Below, piece by piece: positions 44,311 through 53,834 of a DNA stretch of 64,000 nt. Every line of letters starts with the position of its first letter. Positions within the stretch are counted from its first letter, which is position 1. Made by a program: the position numbers and the translations under genes. This DNA is from Thiomonas sp. FB-Cd (lineage in GTDB: Bacteria > Pseudomonadota > Gammaproteobacteria > Burkholderiales > Burkholderiaceae_C), in the NCBI RefSeq assembly GCF_000733775.1, contig NZ_JPOE01000002.1, positions 1,116,001 through 1,180,000 of the forward strand, in the 5' to 3' direction. A model generated the notes under the pieces. The model was not told the DNA's origin, searched no databases, and was given only the letters and a program-made list of their open reading frames with translations.

Positions 44311-44727
44311 GCTTGTCGCCGAAAGAGTTGCTTTTCATACGCCGTGCGTCGCGTTGAGTCTACCGTCGATCGGGACAACGCGGCGCAACGCAAAGCAAAG
44401 CGCCCCGAGGCGCCCCTGCGCGCGCAGGGGCGCTCGATCGTGCAGCCTGGCGCCGGCGATCCCTGTTTGGGGCGGGCTGCGCACGCTTGAGCCGACCCCG
44501 CCGGCTCGCGCCCGCACGGTGGTCTGCGCATGGGCGCCGGTTTTCGGGCCGAGCTAGCATGCAGGGCATGGAGGGATTGCTCCCCGTGCCAGGCGCCGGC
44601 CTTGGCCAGCCCAACGCCACAGCGCGCCTTCGCGCGTGGGCAAGGCACAGCGCTGCCTGCCATCCAGGCCCCGGCATCCAGCCTCGGCGTCATGGGTCTT
44701 GAGCGGCCCCGCTTCCCATCGCAAACC
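44311..44727. other. Divergent intergenic region of cbpA and the Pat-like gene (417 bp)
   Basis: No gene is supported; the plus-strand frame open upstream of 44728 is Arg/Pro-rich and lacks a ribosome-binding site. It contains the GC-rich inverted repeat at 44410-44433. The cbpA promoter probably lies at 44325-44380. Confidence 0.45.
44410..44433. repeat. GC-rich inverted repeat (11-bp arms)
   Basis: GCGCCCCTGCG (44410-44420) and CGCAGGGGCGC (44423-44433) are perfect reverse complements with a 2-base centre. No T-run follows. It is either an operator or structural repeat between divergent genes. Confidence 0.6.
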
Positions 44728-47382
44728 ATGGACAGACACTACCTCACCTCGCTGCTTTCCCCGCAAGCCATCGTCGTGTTTGCCGATGAGGACGGCTCCG
44801 GGCTCGCACGCACCGTGCTCGCCGCCCTCAAGGCGCAGCAATTTCGTGGCCGGGTGCAGTTTCTCGGCGTCGAAACCAGCGGCACGCTGGGTGAGCTCTC
44901 GCAGGCGCAAGCCGATCTGGCCATCATTGCCCTGCCACCAAAGGACGCCAGCACGGCGCTTGGCATTGCAGCGCGCATCGGCTGCCGGGCTGCGGTCATG
45001 CTCGGCAATGGCGTGAGCGCGCACGACGCGGCCTCGATGCAGGCCATTGCCCGGCGCGAAGGTCTGCACATGCTGGGCCCGAACAGCCTGGGATTGCAGC
45101 GTCCGCATCTGCAGCTCAACGCCAGTGCGGCCGGCCCCCTGGCTGCACCCGGTCCGCTCGCGCTCGTCTCCCAGTCCGGATCCCTCACGGCGTCCATGCT
45201 CGATTGGGCGCGGGACAATGCCGTGGGCTTTTCGTGTGTCGTCGCCGTGGGGCCCCATGCCGCGGTGGATGTGCCCGAGGTGCTCGACTTCCTGGCCAGC
45301 GACGCCCACACGCACAGCATCGTCGTCCATCTCGAAGGCATTGGCAACGCGCGACGCTTCATGAGCGCACTGCGCAGTGCCGCCAGTGCCAAACCCGTGA
45401 TCATCCTCAAGGCCGGACGCACGTCTGCCGGCAATGAAGCCGCGCGCACCCACAGCGCCGCCCTGGTGGGCGCCGATGCGGTGTTCGACGCCGCGCTGCG
45501 GCGCGCGGGCGCGGTGCGCGTGCGCTCCTTCGTCGAATTGTTTTCGGCGGCCAAGTGCCTGGCCTCCCGCTATCGCCCGGTGGGGCGGCGCCTGGCTGTG
45601 GTCACCAACGGCGGGGGACCCGGCGTGCTGGCCGCCGACTGGATCGGCGAAATCGGCCTGACACTTGGCAAGCTTTCGCACGAGGCGGCCGCGGCCCTGC
45701 AGCCGCAGCTGCCCCCGCATGCCTCGCTCAGCGACCTCATCGACCTGTCCGAGGATGCGCTGGCACCCCATTTTCACGCCGCGATCGATGCGGCCAGCCA
45801 TGACCAGGCGGTGGATGGCATCCTCGTCGTGTATTCGCCCAAGCCCGACTCCGATGCGCAGGCCACGGCCAAGGTTCTGGCCGAGATGCGGCGCAGCGTC
45901 AGCAAGCCCCTGCTGGCCTGCTGGCTGGGTGAGACGACGGTGTTGAGTTCGCGGGTGATCCTGAAATCGGCCGACATCCCGACGTTTCGCACGCCAGAGC
46001 CCGCAGTCAGCGCGTTTGGCAATATCGCCGCCTTCTATCAAAACCAGCAGCTGCTGCAACAAACGCCGCCGCCCCTGACGGGACTTGCAGCGCCCGATGT
46101 CGAGTGCGCGCGCCTCGTGATCGAAAGCGCCCTGGCCGAGCGGCGCACGGTGCTGACCGAAATGGAATCCAAAGCGGTCCTGGCTGCCTTTCACATCCCC
46201 GTGACCCCCACCGCCCAGGCACGCAACGCCAACGAGGCGATGCAGCTGGCCAGCCAAATGGGGTTTCCCGTGGCCATGAAAATCGATTCCCCCGATGTCA
46301 GCCACAAATCGGATGTCCAAGGCGTGGTCCTCAACGTGAGCAGTGGGGTGGCCGTGCGGGAAACGTTCGAGACCATGATGGACAACGTCAAGCGCCTGCA
46401 GCCGCAGGCGCGCATCAACGGGGTGACGGTGCAGAAGATGGCCTCGGCGCAGCGCGGGCGCGAAGTGGCCATCGGGGTGGTCTGCGACGCTGCACTGGGA
46501 CCCGTGATCACATTCGGTGCCGGGGGCACGGCAGTCGAGTTGATCCATGACCAGGCCATCGAGCTGCCGCCGCTCAACCAGTTCCTGGCCCGCCGGCTGA
46601 TCGAGCGCGCACGCGTGGCCCAAACCCTCGGCGCGTGGCATGGCGCGGCGGCCGTGGACATGCAGGCGCTGGAGCACCTGCTGCTGCGCGTGTCCGAGAT
46701 GGTGTGCGAACTGCCCCACCTGCAGGAGATGGACATCAACCCGGTGATTGTCGATGCGCATGGCGCAGTGGCCGTCGATGCCCGCATGATCATCCGGCGC
46801 GCGCAGTATGAGCCGCTGGGCTCGGGGCATTATCAGCACCTGGCCATCATGCCCTACCCCGCGTATTACCGCCAAACCGTTCCGCTTGCGGGCGATCTCG
46901 AATACACCCTGCGTCCGATTCGCCCCGACGATGCCGAGATGCTGCAGGAACTGGTGCGCGGCCTGTCACCCGAGAGCCGGTACTTCCGCTTCGTGTCCGC
47001 GCGCAGCGAACTCACACCCGGAATGCTCGCGCGCTTCACGCTGATCGACTACGACCGGGAAATGGCCCTGGTGGCCGTGCTCAAGCCCCAGGGTGAATCG
47101 CAGCCCGAGCGCATCATCGGCGTGTCACGCTACATCACCAGTCCGGATCAGCAAAGCTGCGAGTTCTCGCTGGTGGTTGCCGATGCGTTCAGCGGACAGG
47201 GCATCGGCTCGCGCCTGATGCAAGCCATCATCGACGTGGCGCGCGAACGCGGCCTGACCGAAATCTACGGCCTTGTCCTGGCGCACAACCCCACCATGCT
47301 CAAGCTGATGCAGGCGCTGGGCTTCAGTATCCAGCCCTGCATCGAGGAGCCCGATTTCCGGTTGGTCAAACGCGAGCTCTGA
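44728..47382 (+). CDS. Pat/YfiQ-type protein lysine acetyltransferase (ADP-forming acyl-CoA synthetase-like plus GNAT)
   Basis: 884 residues from the ATG at 44728. The N-terminal CoA-binding domain (LLSPQAIVVFADEDGSG) and succinyl-CoA-ligase-like domains (LALVSQSGSLTASML near 150; VTNGGGPGVLAADWI near 290) lead to an ATP-grasp region (VAMKIDSPDVSHKSDVQGVV near 515). Residues about 725-884 are a GNAT acetyltransferase with the acetyl-CoA loop FSGQGIGSRLMQ. This is the layout of Pat enzymes that acetylate acetyl-CoA synthetase and other proteins. In QSGS the catalytic His of true ADP-forming synthetases appears to be absent from the usual place, consistent with a regulatory rather than ligase role. 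Confidence 0.88.
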   Translation: MDRHYLTSLLSPQAIVVFADEDGSGLARTVLAALKAQQFRGRVQFLGVETSGTLGELSQAQADLAIIALPPKDASTALGIAARIGCRAAVMLGNGVSAHDAASMQAIARREGLHMLGPNSLGLQRPHLQLNASAAGPLAAPGPLALVSQSGSLTASMLDWARDNAVGFSCVVAVGPHAAVDVPEVLDFLASDAHTHSIVVHLEGIGNARRFMSALRSAASAKPVIILKAGRTSAGNEAARTHSAALVGADAVFDAALRRAGAVRVRSFVELFSAAKCLASRYRPVGRRLAVVTNGGGPGVLAADWIGEIGLTLGKLSHEAAAALQPQLPPHASLSDLIDLSEDALAPHFHAAIDAASHDQAVDGILVVYSPKPDSDAQATAKVLAEMRRSVSKPLLACWLGETTVLSSRVILKSADIPTFRTPEPAVSAFGNIAAFYQNQQLLQQTPPPLTGLAAPDVECARLVIESALAERRTVLTEMESKAVLAAFHIPVTPTAQARNANEAMQLASQMGFPVAMKIDSPDVSHKSDVQGVVLNVSSGVAVRETFETMMDNVKRLQPQARINGVTVQKMASAQRGREVAIGVVCDAALGPVITFGAGGTAVELIHDQAIELPPLNQFLARRLIERARVAQTLGAWHGAAAVDMQALEHLLLRVSEMVCELPHLQEMDINPVIVDAHGAVAVDARMIIRRAQYEPLGSGHYQHLAIMPYPAYYRQTVPLAGDLEYTLRPIRPDDAEMLQELVRGLSPESRYFRFVSARSELTPGMLARFTLIDYDREMALVAVLKPQGESQPERIIGVSRYITSPDQQSCEFSLVVADAFSGQGIGSRLMQAIIDVARERGLTEIYGLVLAHNPTMLKLMQALGFSIQPCIEEPDFRLVKREL

Positions 47383-47453
47383 CAAACGCGAGCTCTGAGC
47401 GACTGGTTTCGGCCCCGGCATCCGGCGGCGCCCGGCCTGCGGCCGTGCGCGCC

Positions 47454-48734
47454 TTACGCCGAGACCCGGTTGCGCCCCAGGTGCTTGGCGTGATACAGCG
47501 CGCGGTCGGCGCGCTCCAGCAGGTCGCTGGCGCGCCGGTCTTCGGCCAGCGCCTGCGCATACCCGATGCTCACCGTGAGCTGCGTCACCTGCCCCTCGCC
47601 CAGATCCACCGGCGCCTCCTCCACCCCCTGGCGGATGCGCTCGGCCGCGCGGTATGCCTCGTCCGCGTCGGCCCCCTCCAGAATCAGCAGGAACTCCTCC
47701 CCGCCCAGCCGCCCCAGCCGGTCCACGCTGCGCCGCCTGCCCTCCACCACATCCACCACCTGGCGCAGCACCCGGTCCCCCACCGCATGCCCATGCCCGT
47801 CGTTGATGCGCTTGAAATGGTCCAGATCCAGAATCAGCACCGACAGCGGCGACTGCGCGCGCCGGTCCCGCCGCCGCTGCAGCGCCTGCTCCAGCTGCTC
47901 CAGTATCTCGCGCCGGTTCGCCAGCCCCGTCAGATCGTCGTGCGTGGCCATGCGCTCGAGCTCGCGCTCCATCGCCTTGCGCTGCGTGATGTCGCGCCAG
48001 ATCCCCTCCACCCCAGCGTACTGCCCCTGCTCGTCGCGCAGCGCCTGCGTGCTGATCGATATGTCGATGATCACCCCGTCCTTGCGCCGCATGCGCCCCG
48101 GAAAATCGTGCACGAACCCCTGCTCGCGAATCGCCGCAATCAGCGCATCGCGCTCGCGCATGTCCGGGTAAAACGCCGCCGCCGGCAAGCCGATGATCTC
48201 CTGCGCCTCGTACCCCAGCACGTTCTTCACCGCCGGGCACACATAGCGCGTGATCCCCTGCGCATCCGTGCGGTAAAACACATCCTGCATCGTGTTCATG
48301 ATGCGCTGGAAATTCTCGTCCGTCTCCCGCAGCCGCTGCTCCATCGCCGCGCGCTCGCTCATGTCCAGGAACGCCGCCAGCACCCCGCCCTGCCCCTCGT
48401 GCTCCACGTGGTTGCTCGTCATCGCCACCACCCGCTGGCGCCCGCTGCACGTCAACGCCCGAAACTCCGTGGGCGGGTTCGACACCGCCTCGCGCTCGGC
48501 GCGCCGGATGCGCGCCAGCACCCGGTGCAGATCCAGCGGATGGATGAAATCCACCACCGCGCGCCCCACAAACGCCTCGCCCTGCCCCGCCTCCATCAGC
48601 TCCAGCGCCGCCGCATTCGCATACCGGAAGCGGTCGCCCACGATCACCACCACGCTCGCCGGCAACCGCTCCAGCCACGCCAGCTGCGCTTGCACCCCGT
48701 GCGGGTGCCCCAGGGAGATTGGCGCCTGCGTCAT
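47454..48734 (-). CDS. Diguanylate cyclase with two PAS domains
   Basis: 426 residues. PAS 1 (about 20-130, ERLPASVVVIVGDRFRYAN), PAS 2 with PAC (about 135-255, MQDVFYRTDAQGITRYVCPA, then GIWRDITQRKAMERE), then GGDEF (about 262-426). The active site is RLGGEEF, a functional variant, and RSVD five residues before it is a consensus product-inhibition (I) site. It should make c-di-GMP. No membrane segments, so cytoplasmic. Its ATG overlaps the stop of the small gene upstream (ATGA), showing translational coupling. Confidence 0.92.
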   Translation of the reverse strand: MTQAPISLGHPHGVQAQLAWLERLPASVVVIVGDRFRYANAAALELMEAGQGEAFVGRAVVDFIHPLDLHRVLARIRRAEREAVSNPPTEFRALTCSGRQRVVAMTSNHVEHEGQGGVLAAFLDMSERAAMEQRLRETDENFQRIMNTMQDVFYRTDAQGITRYVCPAVKNVLGYEAQEIIGLPAAAFYPDMRERDALIAAIREQGFVHDFPGRMRRKDGVIIDISISTQALRDEQGQYAGVEGIWRDITQRKAMERELERMATHDDLTGLANRREILEQLEQALQRRRDRRAQSPLSVLILDLDHFKRINDGHGHAVGDRVLRQVVDVVEGRRRSVDRLGRLGGEEFLLILEGADADEAYRAAERIRQGVEEAPVDLGEGQVTQLTVSIGYAQALAEDRRASDLLERADRALYHAKHLGRNRVSA

Positions 48735-49117
48735 GATCGCCCGCGGCTGCCCTCAGCCTTGCGCCCCCACGCGCCGCAGCACCCCACGTAATGCCCCAGC
48801 CGCTGCTCCCCGGCGCGCCGCCCCGGCATGCAGCTCTCCAGCTCGAACCACGTCCCCACCGCATCCATCTCTCCCATCGCGTCCCGATGCCCCGCCGCCG
48901 CCGTCCACCCCGTCACCCGGTACGCATGCTCCGCCGCCAGCGCCTGCGCCACCAGCACCACGATCCGCTCGCCGTCGCGCACCCCCACCAGCATCGCCGC
49001 ATGCCCCTGCGGGTGCGCCGCCGATTGCAGCACCACCGGCTCCGCATCCGACGCCAGCCAGCGCCCGCGCCTCCACGCCTGCCCCGATGCCACCTCCTGC
49101 ATCCGCTCCTCGTCCAT
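48731..49117 (-). CDS. Small protein coupled to the diguanylate cyclase
   Basis: 128 residues starting MDEERMQEVASGQAW, with GGGAGG 6 bases before the ATG. It overlaps the cyclase start by four bases (ATGA). The middle shows alternating hydrophobic strands (VVLQSAAHPQGHAAMLVGV, then RIVVLVAQALAAEHAYRV), and the C-terminal part has a CC pair in YVGCCGAWG. I recognise no family. Tight coupling suggests a partner or sensor for the cyclase; its small size and buried strands would fit a ligand- or redox-sensing module. Confidence 0.65.
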   Translation of the reverse strand: MDEERMQEVASGQAWRRGRWLASDAEPVVLQSAAHPQGHAAMLVGVRDGERIVVLVAQALAAEHAYRVTGWTAAAGHRDAMGEMDAVGTWFELESCMPGRRAGEQRLGHYVGCCGAWGRKAEGSRGRS

Positions 49118-49319
49118 GATCGCCTCCCTCACCCAGTCCCGTTTGGATGCCTCGAAGTTTAGGAACGCCCCACCGCCCACGCGGTGAATAAATGCACACA
49201 TTCGCCCCTTTTCTGCCCCCAGGCGCCCTTGCCGCCCCCTATGCACCCGCGCCAGGCGACGATCGGCGCGACGGCAAGCGCCGACGGCGCCACCGGGAAG
49301 CACCACCGGGCCACCCCAA

Positions 49320-52300
49320 TCACGCGCGCGCTTCCTGCCGCACCTGCTCGAGCAACCAGGCCACGAATTGCTGACTGCTCTGCCACAGATCGTGCTTGTC
49401 GTGCACTTGCGCGTGCCACTGTGCGGCCTGGCTATGGCTCAAACCCCGTTCGGCGAGAAACTGCGTCACGGGACACGCATCCAGCGGTGTGGGACCTTGG
49501 GCTTTGGCATGCATGTGGATCCAGTGGTGCGCCAGGGCACCGAGAAAGGTGTGAATCTGGCCCTGCGCAATGGGCAACGCAAATGTGCGGATCCACTGCG
49601 GCACATCCTGCGCCGGCATGGGCCGTGCCAGGCCATAGCCCTGCGCATGGGTTGCACCGAGGATCATGATGGCCTCGATGGCCCCCGTGTCTTCCACCCC
49701 CTCGACGATCACCTGACGTTCGAGATCGTGTGCCATCTTGATCAGCGTGCGAATCAAACTGAACGTGAGCAAAGGGGACTTGCGCAGATTCAGGGTCAGG
49801 CTCTGATCCACCTTGATCGTGTCGAAGGGCAGTTCGGAAAGCCGCTTCAGACTGCTGTAGCCTGAGCCCAGGTCGTCCATTGCCAATTTGACTCCCAGCT
49901 CTGCAAGGCCGGCAATGGCCTGCCCTTGCAGCGCACTATCAAGCTCCTGGGTCTCCAGCAGCTCCAGGGTCAGGCGTCGAGGCTCGACGTCGTGATCGCG
50001 CAAGGCCTCGCTCACCCACTGGCGGCAATGGGCGTTGAGCAGCGTGGACGGCGGAAGGTTCACCGCCACATCCAGCTGCAACCCCTGCGCCTGCCAGGCG
50101 CTCACACACTCCAGCGACTGCTCCAGAACGAGGCGGAAGAGGCGATCGAGCTCACCATCGCCCAGCAGGGGAAGAAACACACCGGGCGACACCACCTCCT
50201 GGGTATCCAGGCGCAGCCGGGCCAGCGCCTCGACGCGGTCCACCGCTGCGCTGCGCAGATCCACCACCGGCTGCATGAACACGCACAAGCCGCCGCGAAA
50301 CAGCCGGCTCCTGTAGGCCTGCGCCACATCGTGCGGCAGCACCATGGCCGAGGGCGACACGCGACAGGCTCGCCAGAACTGACCCGCACGCTGCTGCAGG
50401 GAACGGATGAATTGCCGCGCCCAGCGCGTTCCGAACTGGTTGGGATAGGCGCCAAACAGCACGAGGATGAAGGCCGGCTTGTCCTGGGCGTTCACCACGG
50501 GAATGGCTGCCACGCTGCGCACACCGTGCCCAGCCATGATGCCCTGCCACAGATGCAGCCGCTCATCGTCATCGTATTGCTGCGTGGTCTGGATCGTGCC
50601 CAGGCGCCATGCGCGGCCGACGAGCCCGCATCCCGCCGGCGTGTCGTCGTCCTGTCGCACCTGGTATGCGGGCGCATGCAGATCCTCCGTGAGCGCAAGC
50701 GCGCGCTCACCAACACCGGCTTCCACCTGAAACTGGCCGTGGCTGTCCGGGCGCATGGCCAGGCAAGCGCGCATCCCCGGCAGTGGCCCGATGGGCGACA
50801 GCAAGTCCGCCAACGCATCCTGCCAAAGCGTTCCGGGTTTGGGGATCGCCCCGTCGAGCACCGCGTAGTACGCACCCACCGTGCGGTCGTGCGCTTGCAT
50901 CTGGGCCTGGAGATCCTCCTGCAGGCGGGCCTCGGCGAGCTGGGTGAGCTGATAGCGCGTGCGCGACGTGAGGGGCGCGAGTCGCAGCTGTTCGGCCATG
51001 ACTTGCCGGTACAGACCGGTTGCCCGGGCCAGCAAGGCGGGGGACACGCCGACAAAGGCATGCATGCGGCCGAGCCTGCCCGCGCGCTCAAGCACTTCAT
51101 CGCGCGAAACGCATGGCCCCAGGAGCTTGTGCAGATGCTCGGCCTGGTGACGCCCGAGCGCCTGCATCCGCGCCTCATCCAGGTGCACGACGATGGCGTG
51201 CATGGCCACGTCATGGACAAACTCTTCGAGCAGCCTGTGCACGAAGTGGTCGATGGCGCCGTGCAGGTGGGCTCCTGCGCTCGTGAGCAGGGCCTGCGCC
51301 TGCGCGTCAAAAGGCTCGAAGCCCGCGCCGGGCTCGGAAATGGCGGTCTGCCCCGTCCCCACTTGCCACCATCGCGGCCGCGTGAGCTTATGGGCCTTGA
51401 GCTCATACAGCGAAACGTCGGCTTGACGCAATAACGCATCGCCCGTGGTGCCGTCCTGCGGGTACAGCGCAAGCCCCAGGCTCATGCCGATCCTGGCAAC
51501 GGCGCCGCGGCCGAGTTCAATGGGCGACGCCACCATCCGTTGCAGACGCCGCAGGATCGCCTCGATTTGCTGCTGGTGATGCAATTCGTCCAGATCCTCG
51601 AAGACCAGGACGAACTCGTCACCGCCCAGTCGCGCAAGCATGTCGGACGCGCGCATGCACGAGCGCAGCTGCGTGGCGAATTGCCGCAAGAGGCTGTCCC
51701 CTGCTTCATGCCCATGGGTGTCGTTGATCTGTTTGAAGTCATCCAGATCGAGCATGCCCACGGCCAGCATGAAACCGTTGCGCTGTGCGCGTGCCAAGGC
51801 CTTCGGCAGGTTCTGCTCCAGGGCGCGGCGGTTGGGCAAATCCGTCAGGACATCGTGCAGGGCCTGGTGGGCAATGGCTTCGCGCGCTTCGTGCAGGGCG
51901 GTGATGTCGATCACGCTCCAAAGCACGCCTGCCGAGCCATCGGACAGCTCAATGGGCACGCCCATGATCTGGCATGTCAGGGTTGAACCGCCGGCATGCC
52001 GGAAGCGGTGTTCCCGCTTGAGCCGCAGATCGTCTTGCGCCGCCTGTGCGGCGATTTTGTGGAACTGCTCGTCAGACGCCTGGCCGCCATGCAGACGCGC
52101 CGTGCTGAACCCGACAAGGGCCTCGCGTGCATAGCCGAAGATCTCGCACAAGGCCGGGTTGACGTCCTGAATGGTGCCGCGGGCATCGACCGTGAAAATC
52201 CCCGCCGCATTCTTCTCCATGAGCCTGCGCTGGTAGGCCAGTGAGCGTTCCAGCCGCACGTGCAGCCGCTGGCGCTCGGTGATGTCCACAAGGGTCCACA

Positions 52301-53687
52301 CCATCGTGCGCCCTGCAGCCTCCATGACCACGCCGATCGACAAGTCGCAAAGCACGATCGCGCCATCCTTGCGGCGCAGGCGCACCGTGTCCCCCCGCAG
52401 CGGCCGGCCTTCATGCAGGCGTGCGCACAAGGCCGTCACGCGTGCGCACTCGGCCGCATCGGCGTACATCGGGCCCAGGGGCAAGCCCAGGACCTCGTGC
52501 GCGTGCGCGTACCCCAGCATCTGCACGAAATGCTCGTTGACCCGCGCCAGCCGGTCGTCGCGCACGCTGGCGATGGCCGCAAGGCTGGCGTCGAGCAGCA
52601 CGGCTTGCATGGCGGCCGCTTCGCGCTCGCGTTGCAGCAGACTCACGCGCTCCAGTCCACGGGCGATGTTGCGTGCGAGCTCCTCCATGAGTGCGCGCAA
52701 ATCCGCGTCGAACACCGATGCCTTCTCGTCCAGGACCGTCAGCACGGCCCACACGGCGCCTTCGCGCACGATGGGCAAGGTGGCGGCGGCCTGCAGCCCA
52801 TAGCGCCCGGCCTGCTCGCGCCACGCGTCAAGCTCGGGCGCCAGCGCGAACGCATCCGCGTAGAACGACCGCTCCTCGCGCCAGGCGCGCCCGGCGAAGC
52901 CCTGACCTTCGGGCGCATCGGCGCGCGAGGAAATCACGATTTCATCAAGGTAGCGGGTCTGTCCCGCGCTCGCGAGAAACCGGAACCGCCCGCCAGCGTC
53001 CGGCCGCGCCACATAGGCGAGCCCAACGTGTGCGTAGCGCACCGCGAGCTGGCACACCGACTCCAGCAACGCGCCCTCGTCCTGCGCGCTGGCAACCGCC
53101 TCGTTGACGTGGGCCAGCAACGCGTTGAACTCCGCCAGGCGCCGCAGACGCTGCTGGGCCTGCCTCAGCCGCCCGGTTGCCTGCCGCATCGCAATGGCGT
53201 GGGCCGCCTGGCGGCTCAGTCGGGTCAAGGCGTCGCGCTGCTGCGCGTCGAGCCGGCGCGCGGTGCGGTCGAGCACGCACAAGGTGCCCAGACGATGGCC
53301 ATCCTGCGTCTGCAGCGGCACCCCGGCATAAAAGCGGATGTGCGTGTCTCCGGCCACGAGCGGGTTGCCGGCGAAGCGCGCATCCTGGCTCGCGTCGGCA
53401 ACCTCGAACAACGCATCACCCAGAATGGCGTGCGCACAAAAGGCCCAGTCGCGCGGGGTCTGCGCCAGCTCCAGGCCATGGTGGCTCTTGAACCACTGGC
53501 GGTCGCGGTCAATCAGCGAAAGCAGTGCAATGGGCGTGCCGATGATCTGGGCCGCAAGGGCCGTAAGGTCATCGAAAACCACCTCGGGCGCACTGTCGAG
53601 AATGTCCAGATCACGCAGGGCCTCCAGCCTTTGGGCCTCGTCCGCAGGCTGGGCCGCGGGCTCGAACGACGGCGAATGCGGCATCAT
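49320..53687 (-). CDS. Multi-sensor GGDEF-EAL protein (GAF, PAS, globin-like)
   Basis: 1455 residues, very large for the family. Estimated order: GAF (10-170, FKSHHGLELAQTPRDWAFC), GAF (190-345), PAS (365-480), PAS (495-610), GGDEF (615-780, RLGGDEFVLVFED), a globin-coupled-sensor-like helical domain (790-940, GRMHAFVGVSPALLARATGLYR with candidate haem His), GAF (960-1110), EAL (1135-1385). EAL residues are kept: VEALARL, NLPPS, LELLET, DDLGSGYSS, IKVDQS, VEGVED, AQGYG. Both catalytic halves look active, so the net effect depends on signals, perhaps oxygen or redox through the globin. AGGGG precedes the chosen ATG at 53687. Divergent pel genes follow one gene away. Confidence 0.88.
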   Translation of the reverse strand: MMPHSPSFEPAAQPADEAQRLEALRDLDILDSAPEVVFDDLTALAAQIIGTPIALLSLIDRDRQWFKSHHGLELAQTPRDWAFCAHAILGDALFEVADASQDARFAGNPLVAGDTHIRFYAGVPLQTQDGHRLGTLCVLDRTARRLDAQQRDALTRLSRQAAHAIAMRQATGRLRQAQQRLRRLAEFNALLAHVNEAVASAQDEGALLESVCQLAVRYAHVGLAYVARPDAGGRFRFLASAGQTRYLDEIVISSRADAPEGQGFAGRAWREERSFYADAFALAPELDAWREQAGRYGLQAAATLPIVREGAVWAVLTVLDEKASVFDADLRALMEELARNIARGLERVSLLQREREAAAMQAVLLDASLAAIASVRDDRLARVNEHFVQMLGYAHAHEVLGLPLGPMYADAAECARVTALCARLHEGRPLRGDTVRLRRKDGAIVLCDLSIGVVMEAAGRTMVWTLVDITERQRLHVRLERSLAYQRRLMEKNAAGIFTVDARGTIQDVNPALCEIFGYAREALVGFSTARLHGGQASDEQFHKIAAQAAQDDLRLKREHRFRHAGGSTLTCQIMGVPIELSDGSAGVLWSVIDITALHEAREAIAHQALHDVLTDLPNRRALEQNLPKALARAQRNGFMLAVGMLDLDDFKQINDTHGHEAGDSLLRQFATQLRSCMRASDMLARLGGDEFVLVFEDLDELHHQQQIEAILRRLQRMVASPIELGRGAVARIGMSLGLALYPQDGTTGDALLRQADVSLYELKAHKLTRPRWWQVGTGQTAISEPGAGFEPFDAQAQALLTSAGAHLHGAIDHFVHRLLEEFVHDVAMHAIVVHLDEARMQALGRHQAEHLHKLLGPCVSRDEVLERAGRLGRMHAFVGVSPALLARATGLYRQVMAEQLRLAPLTSRTRYQLTQLAEARLQEDLQAQMQAHDRTVGAYYAVLDGAIPKPGTLWQDALADLLSPIGPLPGMRACLAMRPDSHGQFQVEAGVGERALALTEDLHAPAYQVRQDDDTPAGCGLVGRAWRLGTIQTTQQYDDDERLHLWQGIMAGHGVRSVAAIPVVNAQDKPAFILVLFGAYPNQFGTRWARQFIRSLQQRAGQFWRACRVSPSAMVLPHDVAQAYRSRLFRGGLCVFMQPVVDLRSAAVDRVEALARLRLDTQEVVSPGVFLPLLGDGELDRLFRLVLEQSLECVSAWQAQGLQLDVAVNLPPSTLLNAHCRQWVSEALRDHDVEPRRLTLELLETQELDSALQGQAIAGLAELGVKLAMDDLGSGYSSLKRLSELPFDTIKVDQSLTLNLRKSPLLTFSLIRTLIKMAHDLERQVIVEGVEDTGAIEAIMILGATHAQGYGLARPMPAQDVPQWIRTFALPIAQGQIHTFLGALAHHWIHMHAKAQGPTPLDACPVTQFLAERGLSHSQAAQWHAQVHDKHDLWQSSQQFVAWLLEQVRQEARA

Positions 53688-53834
53688 GGCATCCCCTGCT
53701 GCCCCATGGCTGCCTGCGCGCGCCATGGCGGATGCCGCCACGCGGTGGGCGCGAACCCTCGATGGGCCAGTGCGCACCATGGCGCGTCGCGCCCGGCCCC
53801 GCCAGCCGGTCGCCCCGTGGTCAGGATCGCCCGC

